Shown here piece after piece: positions 20,401 to 33,685 of a stretch of DNA of 64,000 nt. A model generated the notes under the pieces. The model did no database searches. It saw only the letters and a program-made list of their open reading frames with translations, and was not told where the DNA came from. How positions within the stretch are numbered: the stretch's first letter is position 1; every line of letters begins with the position of its first letter. Source of the DNA: Nilaparvata lugens. Taxonomy: Eukaryota > Arthropoda > Insecta > Hemiptera > Delphacidae. The stretch covers positions 15,672,778-15,736,777 of the forward strand of contig NC_052510.1 in assembly GCF_014356525.2 (NCBI RefSeq), given 5' to 3'. The translations under genes were made by a program, and so were the position numbers.

Positions 20401-23149
20401 GAAAAGAAAGCACTGACCGGGAGAGAAAAACTAAGGATACTCCTTTTACTATTTCTATCCCAAATTTAGATTACATTTTAAAATTCCGAAATAGGGTTAC
20501 GATTTCACTTTTCAGGAATTTAGTCCATTTTCACTCAAAAGCGACAAAAACTAATAATTTTAAATTTCGACGGTTGAAAAACTATAAATGTTCATTTACA
20601 GTGGATCCAAGGTATACATAGCTCTACTATAAAACAACACACTCTAGATACCTGGTTCAAATTTGTTCACTGCAAATCCAATCTATAACATAGCATTGAA
20701 GAAAAGAATCAATAAAAGAGAGGAACTTTGAATCTTGCACCAAATCCACAATATGATTTCTTTTTATATTCCCAATCCACTTTCATTCCACACTCAGGGT
20801 CTGTCAATAACCTGAACAGGCCGGTACAAGATGAATGACTGTACTAGGCCTATACAAACTTCTCCAAGCAAAACTGAATAATACAATTGGACCACGAAAA
20901 CTGCTAGCCCAATTACCCACTAAGTTCGGTCACCATTCAACATTAGCGACATTAGATGAGACTGGCAATGAAAGTGATGGACATTGAATTCAATCCCCAG
21001 ACTTCATAGCTAAATTTCTGCTAGTTCTAGATCCGGCCGGTCAGAAATTGATTCACATAACCCACATTTAAATGATGTGGCTTATGATGTGCAGTAACGG
21101 CAACGCATCAACCTAGAGGATACATAGATAGTTAAAACGACAGTGAAAAATATCACCATCATTCGTATTATATATATTTACTAGATATACATAAATATAG
21201 TGCCATTGATGGCACGTTTGGAAATGTACGGGTTTTCTCCATCATCTCATATTAGACTGTAGTTATATCTAGGCACATCGCTCAATCATCTTCTTGGACT
21301 CCATCATTCTCTCACATACACACAGCAAAATACTCTCCTCTCTCACTTCACACAGTTTAAATCAGTTTATTGCCAGACCTTTCTCTCTCTTTCTCTTCAA
21401 GTTTCGTTCGAGAAACGCGGACAAAATATCAAACTACAAAGAAAACGTACAAACGCATCTTCTTTTTCTTCTTCTTCTTCTTCTTCGTCTTTCCCTTCTT
21501 CGAATAGCGTCTTCTTCTGACGGTTATTGCTATTTGATTGTAGTTCGTCGAGTGAAAAAGGCATGAAATTATTTTCACTTTTTGCTCTTCACTCCTCCTC
21601 TTCTGCATCCTACCCTCTCACTCCCTCCTACACAATCACATACACTATATGCTTTGAGCGTTTTTCATCCTGACTAACCTACGTCTAACATCAATAACTT
21701 AAGAAGATTACAGCAATAACTAGTTAGTTACAGTATAACTATGACTGCATCCACTTCAAACTCCTCAAGCGGTATTACTCGCATCAGAGCAAAAACTTGG
21801 TGAAATAAATGTATAAAAACGTAAAATATAAGTTGTTGACTAGTAATCTAGTATGGAATGTCATAATGCCATCAACCATAAGTGAACAAAATGTTTAGTT
21901 ACGGTAATGTATTGTTTTGAAAGGTCGGAGTCTGATAGTTATTGAAATGCAAGTGATAGTTCAATTGCAACGTCAATTTTCCGCATATAAAATGATGACA
22001 TAAAAACGGGGATAGTCCTGGAAATTGGATGTAGCAATATGAAGTATCAAGAAGCTATACTGTACGATTGAAAATGTTGTTGAAAAGTTAGTAAAGTGAG
22101 AAAATAATGGAAGATGATCGTTACAGACCTACAGATTTATCTGACATTTCACAAACATCGTTTCCAAAGTAAAATCGTTTCCAGAGTTTTTTTTATAAAT
22201 GTATTGAAAAAAATTGTTTGATGATTGATTTTCATCTCAAAACCAAGGAACAGTATCGGGATTCTACATTCCAATATTGTAATGTCGGTGCTTCGGAACT
22301 CTTCCACTGAAGATCGCTGAGGTCCTCTTCATTATTTATTTATTTCATTCCACATTATCTACGCACAAGCCCAAAACTTATGTGAACATCACTTTCAGAA
22401 TAAAAATAATAGTAGCAATGATGTTGATTGACAATCATTAACTACTAGTAACAATAACAGAACAAAATTCACATAAAAAGTCATTCTGCACTAATATTTT
22501 CGGAGAATTAAATCACCATTTAAACAGTAAGAAGTTCAGCTTTCAAAATCAATACAAGTTTTCATGAAAAATATTTTTACAGTTTTATTCAGTGAAAATA
22601 CAAGAATTAATAAACGCGTAATTGTTGTGGATCTATTTGATCAATTAACATAGCTATCAATAACCTATTCAATCTAGAGTATCAATAACTATTTTCTGCT
22701 CCATTGTTATGAGATCCCAATTTCAAATGCCTTGATTGCAACATTTCTCATCGTTGCAACACTTTTAATTCAACCAGATTTGCAAATCTACACAATTCTA
22801 AATAATTGAACAGTAATATTGTAAAAACAATAAAACCCCACGATGTAATAAATACAATTTCATCAGGAACAGAAGCATCAGACCCTTATTAAATTGAAAA
22901 CTAAGGACACTTTCATACACATTAATGTCTGCAGCATCGTGTAACAAACTACACTAGTAGGCTACCTATAGGTTTTCCATATAGGGTAGCCGTGTACTTG
23001 GAAACCTTTCACCTATCATGCAGTCAGAGGCGGATATCGTGTGAAGAGTGGACGTCCTCTAGATCCTGAGAATCAGCTTCTTCCTTCACTTTTGCACTTC
23101 TCTACGACCTCTTATTTGTCTTCTTCTTCTTCTTCTTGTTTGTCTTTTT
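20401..23149. other. Unassigned intronic stretch with short repeats
   Basis: Bases 21455-21500 are a (TTC)n tract. Bases 22325-22395 carry the ACGCACAAGCCCAAAACTTA phrase shared with 2193-2224, preceded by a TTTATTTATTT tail, consistent with a LINE 3' end on the minus strand. The rest is AT-rich with no recognised gene. Confidence 0.5.
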
Positions 23150-24427
23150 ACTTTCCTTGCCCTACTACCATAGGTAAGGAAAGTATTGCTTTCCAAAAAA
23201 AATTAAGGTACCCAAATTTCAAGTTTTCTATACGTTTCAAGGTCCCCTGAGTCCAAAAACATGATTTTTGGGTGTTGGTCTGTGTGTGTGTGTGTGTGTA
23301 TGTGTGTATGTCTGTGAACACGATAACTCCATTCCTAATTAACCGATTGACTTGAAATTTTAAACTTAAGGTCCTTATACAATGAGGACCCGACAATAAG
23401 AAATTCAATAAAATTCAATCCAAGATGGCGGAAAAAATGGCGGATAATTACAAAAAAACCATGTTTTTCACGATTTTCTCAAAAACGGCTCTAACGATTT
23501 TCTTCAAATTTATACCATGGATAGCTATTTATAAGCCCTATCAACTGACATGAGTCTCATTTCTGGGAAAATTGCAGGAGCTGCGTAATATTCTCGAGAA
23601 AAATGGCGGATAATTACTAAAAAACCATGTTTTTCACGGTTTTCTCGAAAACGGCTCTAACGATTTTCTTCAAATTTATACCATGGATAGCTCTTTATAA
23701 GCCCTATCAACTGACATGAGTCTCATTTCTAGGAAAATTGCAGGTGATGCGTAATATTCTCGAGAAAAATGGCGGATAATTACTAAAAAACCATGTTTTT
23801 CACGGTTTTCTCGAAAACGGCTCTAACGATTTTCTTCAAATTTATACCATGGATAGCTATTTATAAGCCCTATCAACTGACATGAGTCTCATTTCTAGGA
23901 AAATTGCAGGAACTGCGTAATATTCTCGAGAAAAATGGCGGATAATTACTGAAAAACCATGTTTTTCACGATTTTCTCAAAAATTACTTGACTGATTTAT
24001 TTCAAATTCATACTCTGTATAGTTATTTGTCAGCTCCATCAACTGGCATGAGTCTCCTTTTTGGGAAACTAATGAGGGGTTCACCCCATCCTTGAGAAAT
24101 GGACTTTGTAACCTCCTTCTCGTGCATGAGGTAGGTAGGTAGAGCAGTCTATAAAAATAACACATAGTCGAGACATTTCATCTGTAGAACAGCTGTTTTG
24201 ACGACTTTTAAAAAATCATCGGATTTCACAATTTACACAAAGGAAAAAGTACTCTGAAAACAATTTATTATATACACACATATACAGTAGTCTGATCGTA
24301 GTTTCAAATAATTATGTTGCCGCCAATCGTCATTATGTTATTTCTCTAAATTATTGTCGTTTAAGAATGAGGCTCCCAGTTCAATGAGCAAGGAAAGTTG
24401 TGTGAGTGTACCACACCAGATTTTTCT
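23150..24427 (+). mobile_element. Composite dispersed repeat, copy 1
   Basis: It begins CTTTCCTTGCCCTACTACCA and TAGGTAAGGAAAGTATTGCT, runs through a (TG)n patch near 23280, and ends GGAAAGTTGTGTGAGTGTAC then CACACCAGATTTTT. The same start, (TG)n patch and end are found at 60873-61686. It has no coding capacity. A 166-bp tandem array sits in the middle. I recall the family as very abundant in planthopper DNA. Confidence 0.8.
23437..23990 (+). repeat. 166-bp tandem array (just over three units)
   Basis: ATGGCGGATAATTA occurs at 23437, 23603, 23769 and 23935, exactly 166 bases apart each time. Each unit contains ACCATGTTTTTCACGRTTTT, CGAAAACGGCTCTAACGATT and CTATCAACTGACATGAGTCT with few differences. 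The corresponding part of copy 2 (about 61140-61290) has a single unit, so the array expanded in this copy. Confidence 0.9.
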
Positions 24428-27400
24428 CTATCCACTTCTCCTCTCCTCGGTGACAAAAGCTATCAGAGAAAGCCCATTCAAGTGTGGGAAGCACCCAGCC
24501 TATTTAAATATTATATCTACACATTCCACTAATGACAAGCTATATATATACAAATAGCGTCCTGGTGAAGTTGGAAGAAATAAGTGAAGTGCTCCTATCG
24601 GTACACGTTGATCACAGCGCATGCGCAAACACGTACGCACATTCACAAACAAGAGCCGGAAATAAGACAAGTGAACGAAAGTGGTTATCTATCACAAAAA
24701 TCGCCAAATTAATCGTGAATGCCTCGGGGAGAACAGCATGAAGTGCCTCGGGAGTCATGAGAAGGAACCCAGGAGTCGTGAAGTGTCTTTAGATTAGAGT
24801 CTAGAGCCTCGAGAAACAACAACCAACATTTCGGGTTTAGCTTTAGACGTGTATGATAGTTGAGTGTTAATTGTGGAAAGGGCTGTTCATATATCTTTAC
24901 TAATTGAATGAATGTAATAGATAAATAGAAGATTAAAACGAATCGTGGAATCAGGGGAATTTTCTTGTGTACTTCCATTCACAAACTATGCCTTGAAACT
25001 CTGTGCTCTCCGTTTTTAGTGCCAGAATCAATAAGTTTGCAATAAATATATAAACCTTAGATATGATTAATTGATTATGTAGAAACAAAAATACATATGG
25101 GAAGGGGAAGATTATGATTGGAGCACTTCATGATGTCATCACCTTCAACCCACAATGGAAAAATGACTGCTTAGCTTATATGGGAGATGAACAATTTGTA
25201 ACATACTCTCCTACTATCAATCTTGTTTTTCTTGTGCACTTCTATTCACAAAATATGCCGTGAAATTCTACACTCTTCTTTTTTAGTGCTGGAATAATAT
25301 TAAGTTTCAAATAAATGATATACAAACCATTCAAATAGATCATTTCCAATGTCAGATGACTCTTTCCTTCAATTTTATAAATAAATATAAAAATCATTCA
25401 AATGGGACAAAGCATTTTCAATCACAGAATAATTAAATGCAACTTATTATAATAATCTAATGGTTAGTAACGATTACAAATCACTCTCTAGTGCTTAGAG
25501 CTCCATATAAACGATATATATTTCCTTTAGGTACGGTACATCGATCAACCCCTTCATTTCTCACGCCAGTCACGCTTAAATATAGAAATCATGTGAGCTT
25601 CATAATCAACAAAAACCTTCTCTTCTCAATATACTCACATTCTTCTCAAGGTTACATTCGGAAATCAATTATTTGCCAATAAATGTTCAATGGATTCCAA
25701 AATCATTCAACTTAGATCAACAATACCATCTAACTCTTTCCTTCAATAAGTATCCGATTCAATAGATTCCATCAATAATAAATTCAATAACGAATAAAGC
25801 AAGAGCCTCAATGCTGGAAGGATAAAGCACATACCACACAATGCCATCTCACATGTATCACGACATACCGTACAAGTGTGGTGACACATCATGACACGAG
25901 CATCGAACAAGTAGCCACTGATAGAGTGGCCCAGCACCCAGCACTGAAACCACCTTCTGGTAATCGACTTTCTTCAGCACTATTACGTAGCTATATTCAT
26001 TGGAAATTCAGCATCCATTATTTATTATTTGTCGGCAGAGCAAACAGTGATCGGACGGACAATCGCCATTATTGTCGCGATAAAAAGATGACGAGAAGAA
26101 TGCCTTTGTCAAGTCCAGAGCTGTGTTCCGCACCACTGGCAATACTCTTATTATTTACAGGGCGCCTCTGTCACCAAACTCAAGGTCTCCGCGCACTGCA
26201 AACAAATTTGATCGGCTTTCTTTTTTGCTGCTCACTGATCTTGGATGGTCAACAACATCGCTACATTCGTAATTCATATCCTAACTCAAGTATAGATATC
26301 AACCGTGTAAACAGGTCTCTTTGAGGAGGGTGGTCAACATCGCTACATTCAGCGAATAATACTGAACTGATAGCTAGTATTACGAGCTAAAGTATATAAT
26401 GTAATGGATGTATAACACTCATTTTGTGAAAGATTGGTAAATACTGTTAGATTCGTAACCATTAAATAGAAGTGCTCATCATCTTTGATATGGAGATTGT
26501 GGATGAGTTGACTCGAAAACTAGATACAGATCTGTTGATGTAATGGATGTCAGTCAGTTATGAATGAGAACTGATCAAACAGGATTTACAGACTGTCCCA
26601 TTATTAATGGTAAAGACGATCATTATCTCTAAGAAGTAGAATGTAGAGACGATAGATGTACAAATCTGCATTTTATCTGTAGCTTATTTTTTGATTCGTA
26701 TTCTCTGATGCATTGCTTATTAAATATTATGTACAAACAGTAACTGTATAGGTAGCCTATAAAAAACGTATATATGTATTTACGTTCAACAAAAGATTTC
26801 AAGTGAAGTTTAAAGTTTTCAATTCTTTTCTTGTACAATATCTGTTTGATATTCTTTTGGATTGTCATAACAGCTTTCGAATTATTTCAAAATTGAGAAT
26901 ATAATCGATATGTAACACTATCGGTTCCAAATATTGATTGATATAATTCCATAGATTGATACAATAGGCCTAAATAATTTACAATATCAGAATCATTTCT
27001 CCAATTGTAAATAGGCATCACTAATTCATCATCATTTCATCTATTTGTAAGCCAATTACTTTAGATTAAAAGTTTTTCTATCGATATATTTCACTTGTAT
27101 CATGGAAAGTTGTATAATCAGAAAATGTCGAAGACATTAAAAAAAAAAAACAACCACTCACAAAAAGCAAATAATCGATCAGTTGAAAAACAGCCATAGT
27201 CAAGTTCAGTAGAGCAGGATGCGTAAGTTTAACGAAATTTGGAGGAAGCAGAGAAAGCTGAATGGAAATGGTAGACAGCAATTGAAAATTTAATAAGTGT
27301 GAACCGATGGAAGACAATAGTGGCTCTGCTCGGCTCGGATGCAGAGCAACATTTTTGTGACCAACGTCACCGGAACTTTCCCAAATTCCGAAAAAATTCA

Positions 27401-30400
27401 GTGGGAGAATGGGCTGGTGGTAAGAGTCACATCACAAACTAGAGATCTGTGTAAACAGTATCAATTTTATTGTAAACCGGAAATGACTATGTTGCAATAA
27501 TTGTAATGAATTGAGATTTAAACTGTAATAATAGTACTGAATTATGGTACCGTACTGAGCAAATAGTAATCGTGTTCAGGATAAGATTTCTAATTTAATC
27601 TAAAGGATACTGATTTCTAATAATTCTTATCCAAGTTTATCCACTTTCATATACTTTATTTATAGATTAGCGAAATCAGATTGTAGTATAACATTGAAAA
27701 TTGGAAATGATTTAAAAGGTGGATAAGAGATGATTGAGAATCAAAATGGCCGTCACATGGTAAGGAAGTGATAATCAATTATTTGCAATATTCTAATTGG
27801 AATTACATTATTTGTTAGATTTCATTTAATGAAATCTGAAAGTGGTTCAATGGAGATCAAAAACTATTAATACTGTAGTACTAATCTATTATATAATAGA
27901 TACAAACAAGTAAGTATTTTTGAATGGAAACTAGAAAGATGTGGAACTGCAAGTAAACATGAGCTTGGTGTAGGAAATTGTAAACAAAAACATTCAAATA
28001 ACTGCTTAGTCAATGCTATAATGGAATAATGCAATAAGGATATAAGGGATATCTCCAATAAAGCATTGAAAAGATAGCTTCAAAATTATATATGGAAAGC
28101 TTTAAAAGCTGCATAAGGAATATAGATTGGAAATAGCTTTGGACATGTGTTTATGAGACTTTACAGTCTCAAATAGTTGTTAACAACTATTTAAGTAGAA
28201 GTAATAAGCGACTCAAGACGAGAAAGTAGTGCTGCAACTAAAACGAAAACACTCAATACGGTTGTGTCAGAAAGTTAAGAACTATCTCATTCTCATATCC
28301 GGCTTAATGATGACTGTATTAAATGTAATTTAAAACCCAATTTCATTTGATGACAATGCATTTCGTACACTCATCATTCTTGTGGTCAGGAAGCTGACCA
28401 CTTTACATTGGGTGGCTGGACTTGGAAAGTCAAAGTCAAGTGGTAAACTTTATCACATCTTGAAAAATCCATCTTCTAACTACTCAGTTGATGAATATGG
28501 TTCATTTACACATTCTACGGAAACTCATTTCCCATGTGGGATAGTACCATCCTACGAGTTCAAATCTTTGGTAATGGATGGTGATGGAGGATGAATGAAA
28601 AAACCCGAAAATGATAAATTGAATGACCAGAGAGAATTTAGTGACAACTGTAATTGTTGCAGTTGAGTTTCGAACAATTGGAAGGGGTGAGTTCGGAGTG
28701 CATAACTTCATAACACATTTAACACATGATGACTAATAATTGAAAAAAAATTTGCTGAGAATTTTATAAAAGATATAACAAAATGTATCCCGCTACAGTT
28801 TGATACTTTGCCTTGATTCAATGTATTAATTAACTTCATTTATACTTTTCAAATTCATTCTTCATTGCCCCAACTGCGGTTCTACTAGATTATTTCTTGT
28901 TTCCCGGTAAAGGCGAGGAACATTTTTATCAATTGAATCTTTTAAAATTTTCACTGCAATTTCAAAGTAAAAACTTCCATATGTGAATTATACTGTATTT
29001 TGTCTAACTGTGAGTTCATAGAATGTAATATCTGTCAAACTCTCCTTCCACAGGAAAGTTCTCCACTAGTTTGAATGATTGTAGTTGAATAAGATACAAC
29101 TTAGATAGTTGGAGACAAATTGAATTGAATTGAATCGCTGCCTTTATTAAAAACCTTTGGTATTTTTATACCTCTATTAAAAACCTTTATTAAACCTTTT
29201 ACCAAATTGATAGATGAATGATTGCAATTGGTTGTCATATTAATGAATGCTTGGTGTATCGAAAGCAAAGAGGATAGAGAAATTTATCTTCCTACCCTCC
29301 AAGAAGTGAACTTCTCATCCTCCTTGATTTGAGAAATAGTGAAAAGTTTGTACTTACTTGAGATTACTCGAAATTTAAAATATTTCTGATCCAATCTGGA
29401 ACTTTGACTAATCTGAAAAATTTGGTTAACACTGTAAATTTGAAAACCTGGGGTGAACTTGAAAACTCTGTGTGCTGGAAAATAATGAATATCCAATTAG
29501 ATATCCTTCTTATCTGAGTACCTATCGGATATTATCATAGAGATGTCATTCTCCCACTGTCCTTGTCCTTCCCCCGAATAAAGTAAAAGGAACTCATTAC
29601 CGTAACAAATTTAACTGACAATTGAAAATATGATCTCCCCTTTTGTTGGTGGTCGTGGGTGTCCTTTGTCCTTTCCCAATTCCAAAGAAGACGAAACAGC
29701 GGTCTGGAATGAGGGTGTTGTATTTCACGGAGGTTGGGGAAATCGAAATTAACAGTTGGAGAGTACAATTGGCTGAAGAGTTCCATGTGAAAGAAAAAGT
29801 AGGAGGAACAGATAGAAAAGTTGTAGGAGGATGAAGAAGGCAACGAGATAGAAGTTGGACGAAGAGGAGGAAAAGAAGAAAAGGAAGAGAGAGAAACAAA
29901 TTGTTGGATCCCTAAATCTTTAATTAAAATAAAAATGTCAGAATAAATATAAATTACATTTTCAAATAAAAAAATGAATATATCGAGCATAATATGCATA
30001 TTATGCCAGTTCAGTAATGAAAGTATTTCTTATTGGGAGAGGGTTAGCATCACTGAGGGAAAATATGATTTGAAAGTGAACAGAGAAGTAATGAAAATTA
30101 AAATCAAGTTTCACCAAAGAAACAAAATTATGTCTGATACGAATAAATATTATTTCGAGAATTGAATATACGAGTATAATGGAATGAATGGAGAGGCCTT
30201 TACCACAATATGAGAATGTCAAGAATAGAAGAAAAACTGATCATAATTGGATGATCAAATCAATAAGTTAGTAAAAACTGGTTAAAAGTGATAAGAATCT
30301 CTCATGAAAATCAAGTTGAAACAATTATGCAAAACCTACTCAGTAATATCTCATGTAACGGATACTGATCCGTTATAATATCACTTATAACACATATCAC

Positions 30401-31506
30401 ATACATATAACACATATAACATAACATAATATCACATATAGCAAATAACGGATACTGACAGAAATCAGAATAGGCAAGAATACAAAGATTTGATTCAATC
30501 AAATAAGTAAAAGATATATAATAGCTGCTCAGTAACTTATAGAATAAATTAATTCTTCAATAGGCCTAACTACACGAGAAGAATTACTTGCAGCGAAGAC
30601 TTGGAATTCAATAATATTAATGAAAACCTACATTAAAGTACTGGTAGAGACGAGAATTAAAATCCACTAGAAAATCAATCTGCTCTATCTGTCTAGTAAT
30701 AATTAGAGTGAATAATTCATGGATCAGTACCGTACATAATCACGAGTAGAATTTTTCGTAAAAAAATAAAAATAAAATTAATTAATATCATTGATGAAAA
30801 CTGTTTGATACTACAAAGATGAAAACTGAAATACATATAGTATACGAGTCCAGTAACAAATATAATAAATTAATTAAAGAATAGCTGCATTAGATTAAGT
30901 AAATTATTACTCGCAAAAACAAAATCAGAATTGATTCACCCACGAATAATGTATATGTGCTGTGATAGGATTCTAGAATGAATGAATCTATTCAATAGTG
31001 CACTGGAATAGGCCTGAATTGCCCAGTAAAGCGACTACTGCAATTGCGTGAGGCTTGCCGAGTCACAGTCACAGAGGTCAGGGTGGTCAGGGTCAAAATT
31101 GTGACCAGCCAGCAAGAAGAAAGCGACAGTGCAAGATGTCAGTTATGCTAATCGCCGAGACAACCCAACTGAACAGAGAAAGAGACTAAAACTCTCCAGC
31201 ACAACCCAAGTAGACAGAGAAAGAGACTTGCTTCTGCAAGAGACTCTTGCTGCTACTGCTGTCAAGTTCATTGAAAACATCGCTAGAGAGGGAAAGAAAT
31301 AGAGTGTTAGTGTAAGTGTAAGAGAAAAAGTGAGAGAGAGCTAGTGATGAGAGGAGAATGAATGAGAGAGGAAGACGAGATACGAGAAAGACAGAGTGAA
31401 TGGGAATTAATTAGAATAATTTTGAATCATTAACGTATGAGTACATAGAATTCTAGTTTTCAACTGAAATTGACAATACAGACGGAAATTCAATGATTTT
31501 TATGTA
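24428..31506. other. Long intronic stretch, largely unassigned
   Basis: A palindromic GCGCATGCGC (NRF1-type core) lies at 24617-24626. A ~267-bp-spaced duplication lies at 24961-25345, where TTTCTTGTGTACTTCCATTC recurs as TTTCTTGTGCACTTCTATTC. A 148-codon plus-strand frame spans 25878-26324, unrecognised. Splice-bounded decoys lie at 25869-25917 and 29358-29412. A GAATTGAATTGAATTG tail-like motif occurs at 29126-29142, followed by TTTATTAAAAACCTTT duplicates. A 40-bp-spaced duplication of ACAGAGAAAGAGACT lies near 31174-31228. No confident exon is seen. Confidence 0.5.
24961..25345 (+). repeat. Diverged tandem duplication, ~267-bp period
   Basis: Copy 1 near 24961-25070 and copy 2 near 25228-25345 share CTTGTGYACTTCYATTCACA, then TGCCKTGAAAYTCT and TTTTTAGTGCYRGAAT. 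Confidence 0.75.
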
Positions 31507-31748
31507 TAAGCCCGGTTTCCAAGACACTTTATTAAATCCAATAAGCCATTTAATTTGAAGATCCAATATAGATTTAATGAATCATTGGTCCAAGTGTCTA
31601 GAAACTTCATTCAAGTTACTTGAATACTACTATCAAAATTTGGAAAGGGAACAGTTTTGGGCTAGGCCTGTTAGTCCTTTTCTAATCATATTTGATTTGT
31701 GCATTGGTTAATGTAAATGAAAATAAGTGACCTAGAAACTGGGCCTGA
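31507..31748. mobile_element. MITE-like element, family 4, copy 1
   Basis: The left end AAGCCCGGTTTCCAAGACAC and right end AAGTGACCTAGAAACTGGGC are inverted repeats. Bases 38188-38285 show the same ends (GGACTGGTTTCTAAGACACT; GTGACCTAGAAACCGGGCCC). Confidence 0.65.
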
Positions 31749-33154
31749 AGAACTATTCCAAGATATGAAGATTTCTGAAGTAAAGATGAAATGCAATTAG
31801 ATGATGATAATGTAATGTTGCGCTGCATTTACTTGAAACGACGATGATTGGACGTATGGAAGTATATTCTTCACAATGACATCCAAGGACAGAACCTTTT
31901 CAATAATTAGTTATTTTATTATAATTACATATAATGACTAACAGAATTATTGTTAACGAAAATCACTAACTTTAATCAAAATCGTTGAATGGGAGACAGA
32001 GAATATAGATGCCAGATGGTTTAGTTAGAAAAAGCTTCTAGGTCCCCATAAGAGCGCTGCAATTTCAAGTTTTTCTCGTTACTATAACAAGATAAGAGAG
32101 AGAAAGAGAGTGGATGAGTGAATGAAATGGGAAGAGACTATGACAAGATAGTAGAAAGAGATAGTTGATAGAAGAGAAGAGAGTAAATTGTAAAACTATT
32201 GAAGAAGAGAGTGAAACAGAAATTATGTAAATAGAAGAAACATAATGTAGTGAGAGTGAGTGAGTGACGCTCCAACCACTACAGAGAACACCCAGCTATT
32301 TACAAGATGGAAATTTAGCAATACAAGATACCTATTCACAAGAAAACCTGGAGACACGATCCTTACTATTTTACTGATCCGATTCTATATAAATGACTAT
32401 GGAATCTAGTTTCCTTGAAGCATTATTTATCAATGAATACATTTGAAAACCTGTAGGATGAGATTAGATAGACCAGGTGTACGTACACCTTCAGGAAGAT
32501 AGAATAATAATGTGGAACCTGTTTGTAAATAGATGGTTATTGATTAACCAGATCTGCTGCATGGGAAGGAAGTACTTATTTCCGAGTTTCCTTAGTGGGG
32601 AAATTGATAGTAGAATTCAAGATTGATCCACTAATTCATTTCAAATTACTTCATTTTGAATAATCCAAACTTCTTAGGAAACACAGTTTTAGATTAGAAA
32701 ACAGTATTTTAGGAAGAAAGATTTTAGTTGAAGCATATGAAATCTGGAAGCTTCACGTTTTGACACCACGATGAGCCAACATGTCTTTAATTCCATCGAG
32801 AATATTGAACATGATGAGTAAGAAATATGATGAAGGTAGTCAGCATGGAAAAATTAGCCTCTCATTTACAATTATTTATTTCAAATTAATGAACACTTTT
32901 TCAGATCATCGGCACAGCTACAACTCTGTGTCATGTGTCTCCAATGAGTCATCATCAGCAGCCATTTAAAACAACTTAAAAAGAGGAATTCAATACATTA
33001 CAATTCACAGATTACAGTATGAATAAAATCGAATTGGATTTCGAATCCAATTTGAAACGAAGATCCTAAGATACTCTCAGCTATCTGAACTCCAGGCACT
33101 GATCAAGAAGAAAGTTACAATAAAGGAGTGACACACCTTTAAATTAGAGAAGAA
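31749..33154. other. Unassigned intronic stretch
   Basis: A GAGA-rich purine patch spans about 32090-32260. Nothing else is recognised. Confidence 0.5.
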
Positions 33155-33345
33155 TTTGATTGGTCAATAGGTTGAACAGCCACCATTTTACAACTTCAAC
33201 CAATGAGAAGCAAGCAGCTCAATAACGTCACAACGTAACTTCTATTTGATTGGCCAATAGTCAAGTAGCCTTCATTTTCTGAGTCTGGCCAATCGGAAGC
33301 TGGTAGTTTGTGAACAACACATGGGATCTGAGTATTGGCCAATAA
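33155..33345. promoter_or_regulatory. Cluster of CCAAT boxes with a CRE-like site
   Basis: CCAAT or its complement ATTGG occurs at 33159 (GATTGGTCAAT), 33198 (AACCAATGAG), 33248 (GATTGGCCAATAG, both strands), 33287 (GGCCAATCGG) and 33333 (ATTGGCCAAT, both strands), spaced 40-50 bases apart. AACGTCAC at 33224 resembles a CREB/ATF half site. Regular arrays of CCAAT are typical NF-Y targets. No TATA box or initiator stands out, so promoter or enhancer status is inferred. Confidence 0.4.
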
Positions 33346-33579
33346 TAGTGTTCCTTTCGTTATTTTATAACTACACCAGACACACCAGACAAATTAAAGT
33401 TACTAGCACTGGTACTAGTTACTCAATTAAAAATGGAATAAAATATGTTTTAGTTATTGAATGTTTGTGCACAGTAAATAGTTTCTTTTCTATAAACTGG
33501 CTACCATTTCCCTTATGATATGGGTAACTTGTGATCTATGTTTTAAATGACTTGTTAATTTTATTTTTGTATTTTTTAA

Positions 33580-33685
33580 GGCTGACTAATGAATAATAGT
33601 GATTTAAAAGGGATGTTTTTTGACGAAGTCGTTGTATTTTTTTGTAAATATTGAATGACTAATAAAATTCAATTCAATATCCAAA
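33580..33685 (+). repeat. Probable LINE 3' tail
   Basis: TGTATTTTTTTGTAAATATT, then ACTAATAAAATTCAATTCAA, resembles the 3' termini of insect non-LTR elements that end in TTCAA repeats. No ORF remnant is found upstream. Confidence 0.4.

Noticed and set aside
25869..25917. 49-nt minus-strand segment with splice-like ends and a Cys/His-rich reading (CHHTCTVCRDTC)
   Set aside because: The frame compatible with the neighbouring exons contains a stop. The Cys-rich frame has no recognised zinc-finger spacing and no confirmed donor.
25878..26324. 148-codon plus-strand open frame
   Set aside because: No recognisable domain, no Kozak or splice support, and it overlaps open frames on the other strand. 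Possible by chance in 64 kb.
29358..29412. 55-nt minus-strand segment with an excellent donor (CTCAA|GTAAGT) and acceptor (TTTTTCAG)
   Set aside because: In the only frame that would link exon B to exon C it begins with TAG, and its composition is as AT-rich as the intron. It shows that splice-bounded decoys occur here.
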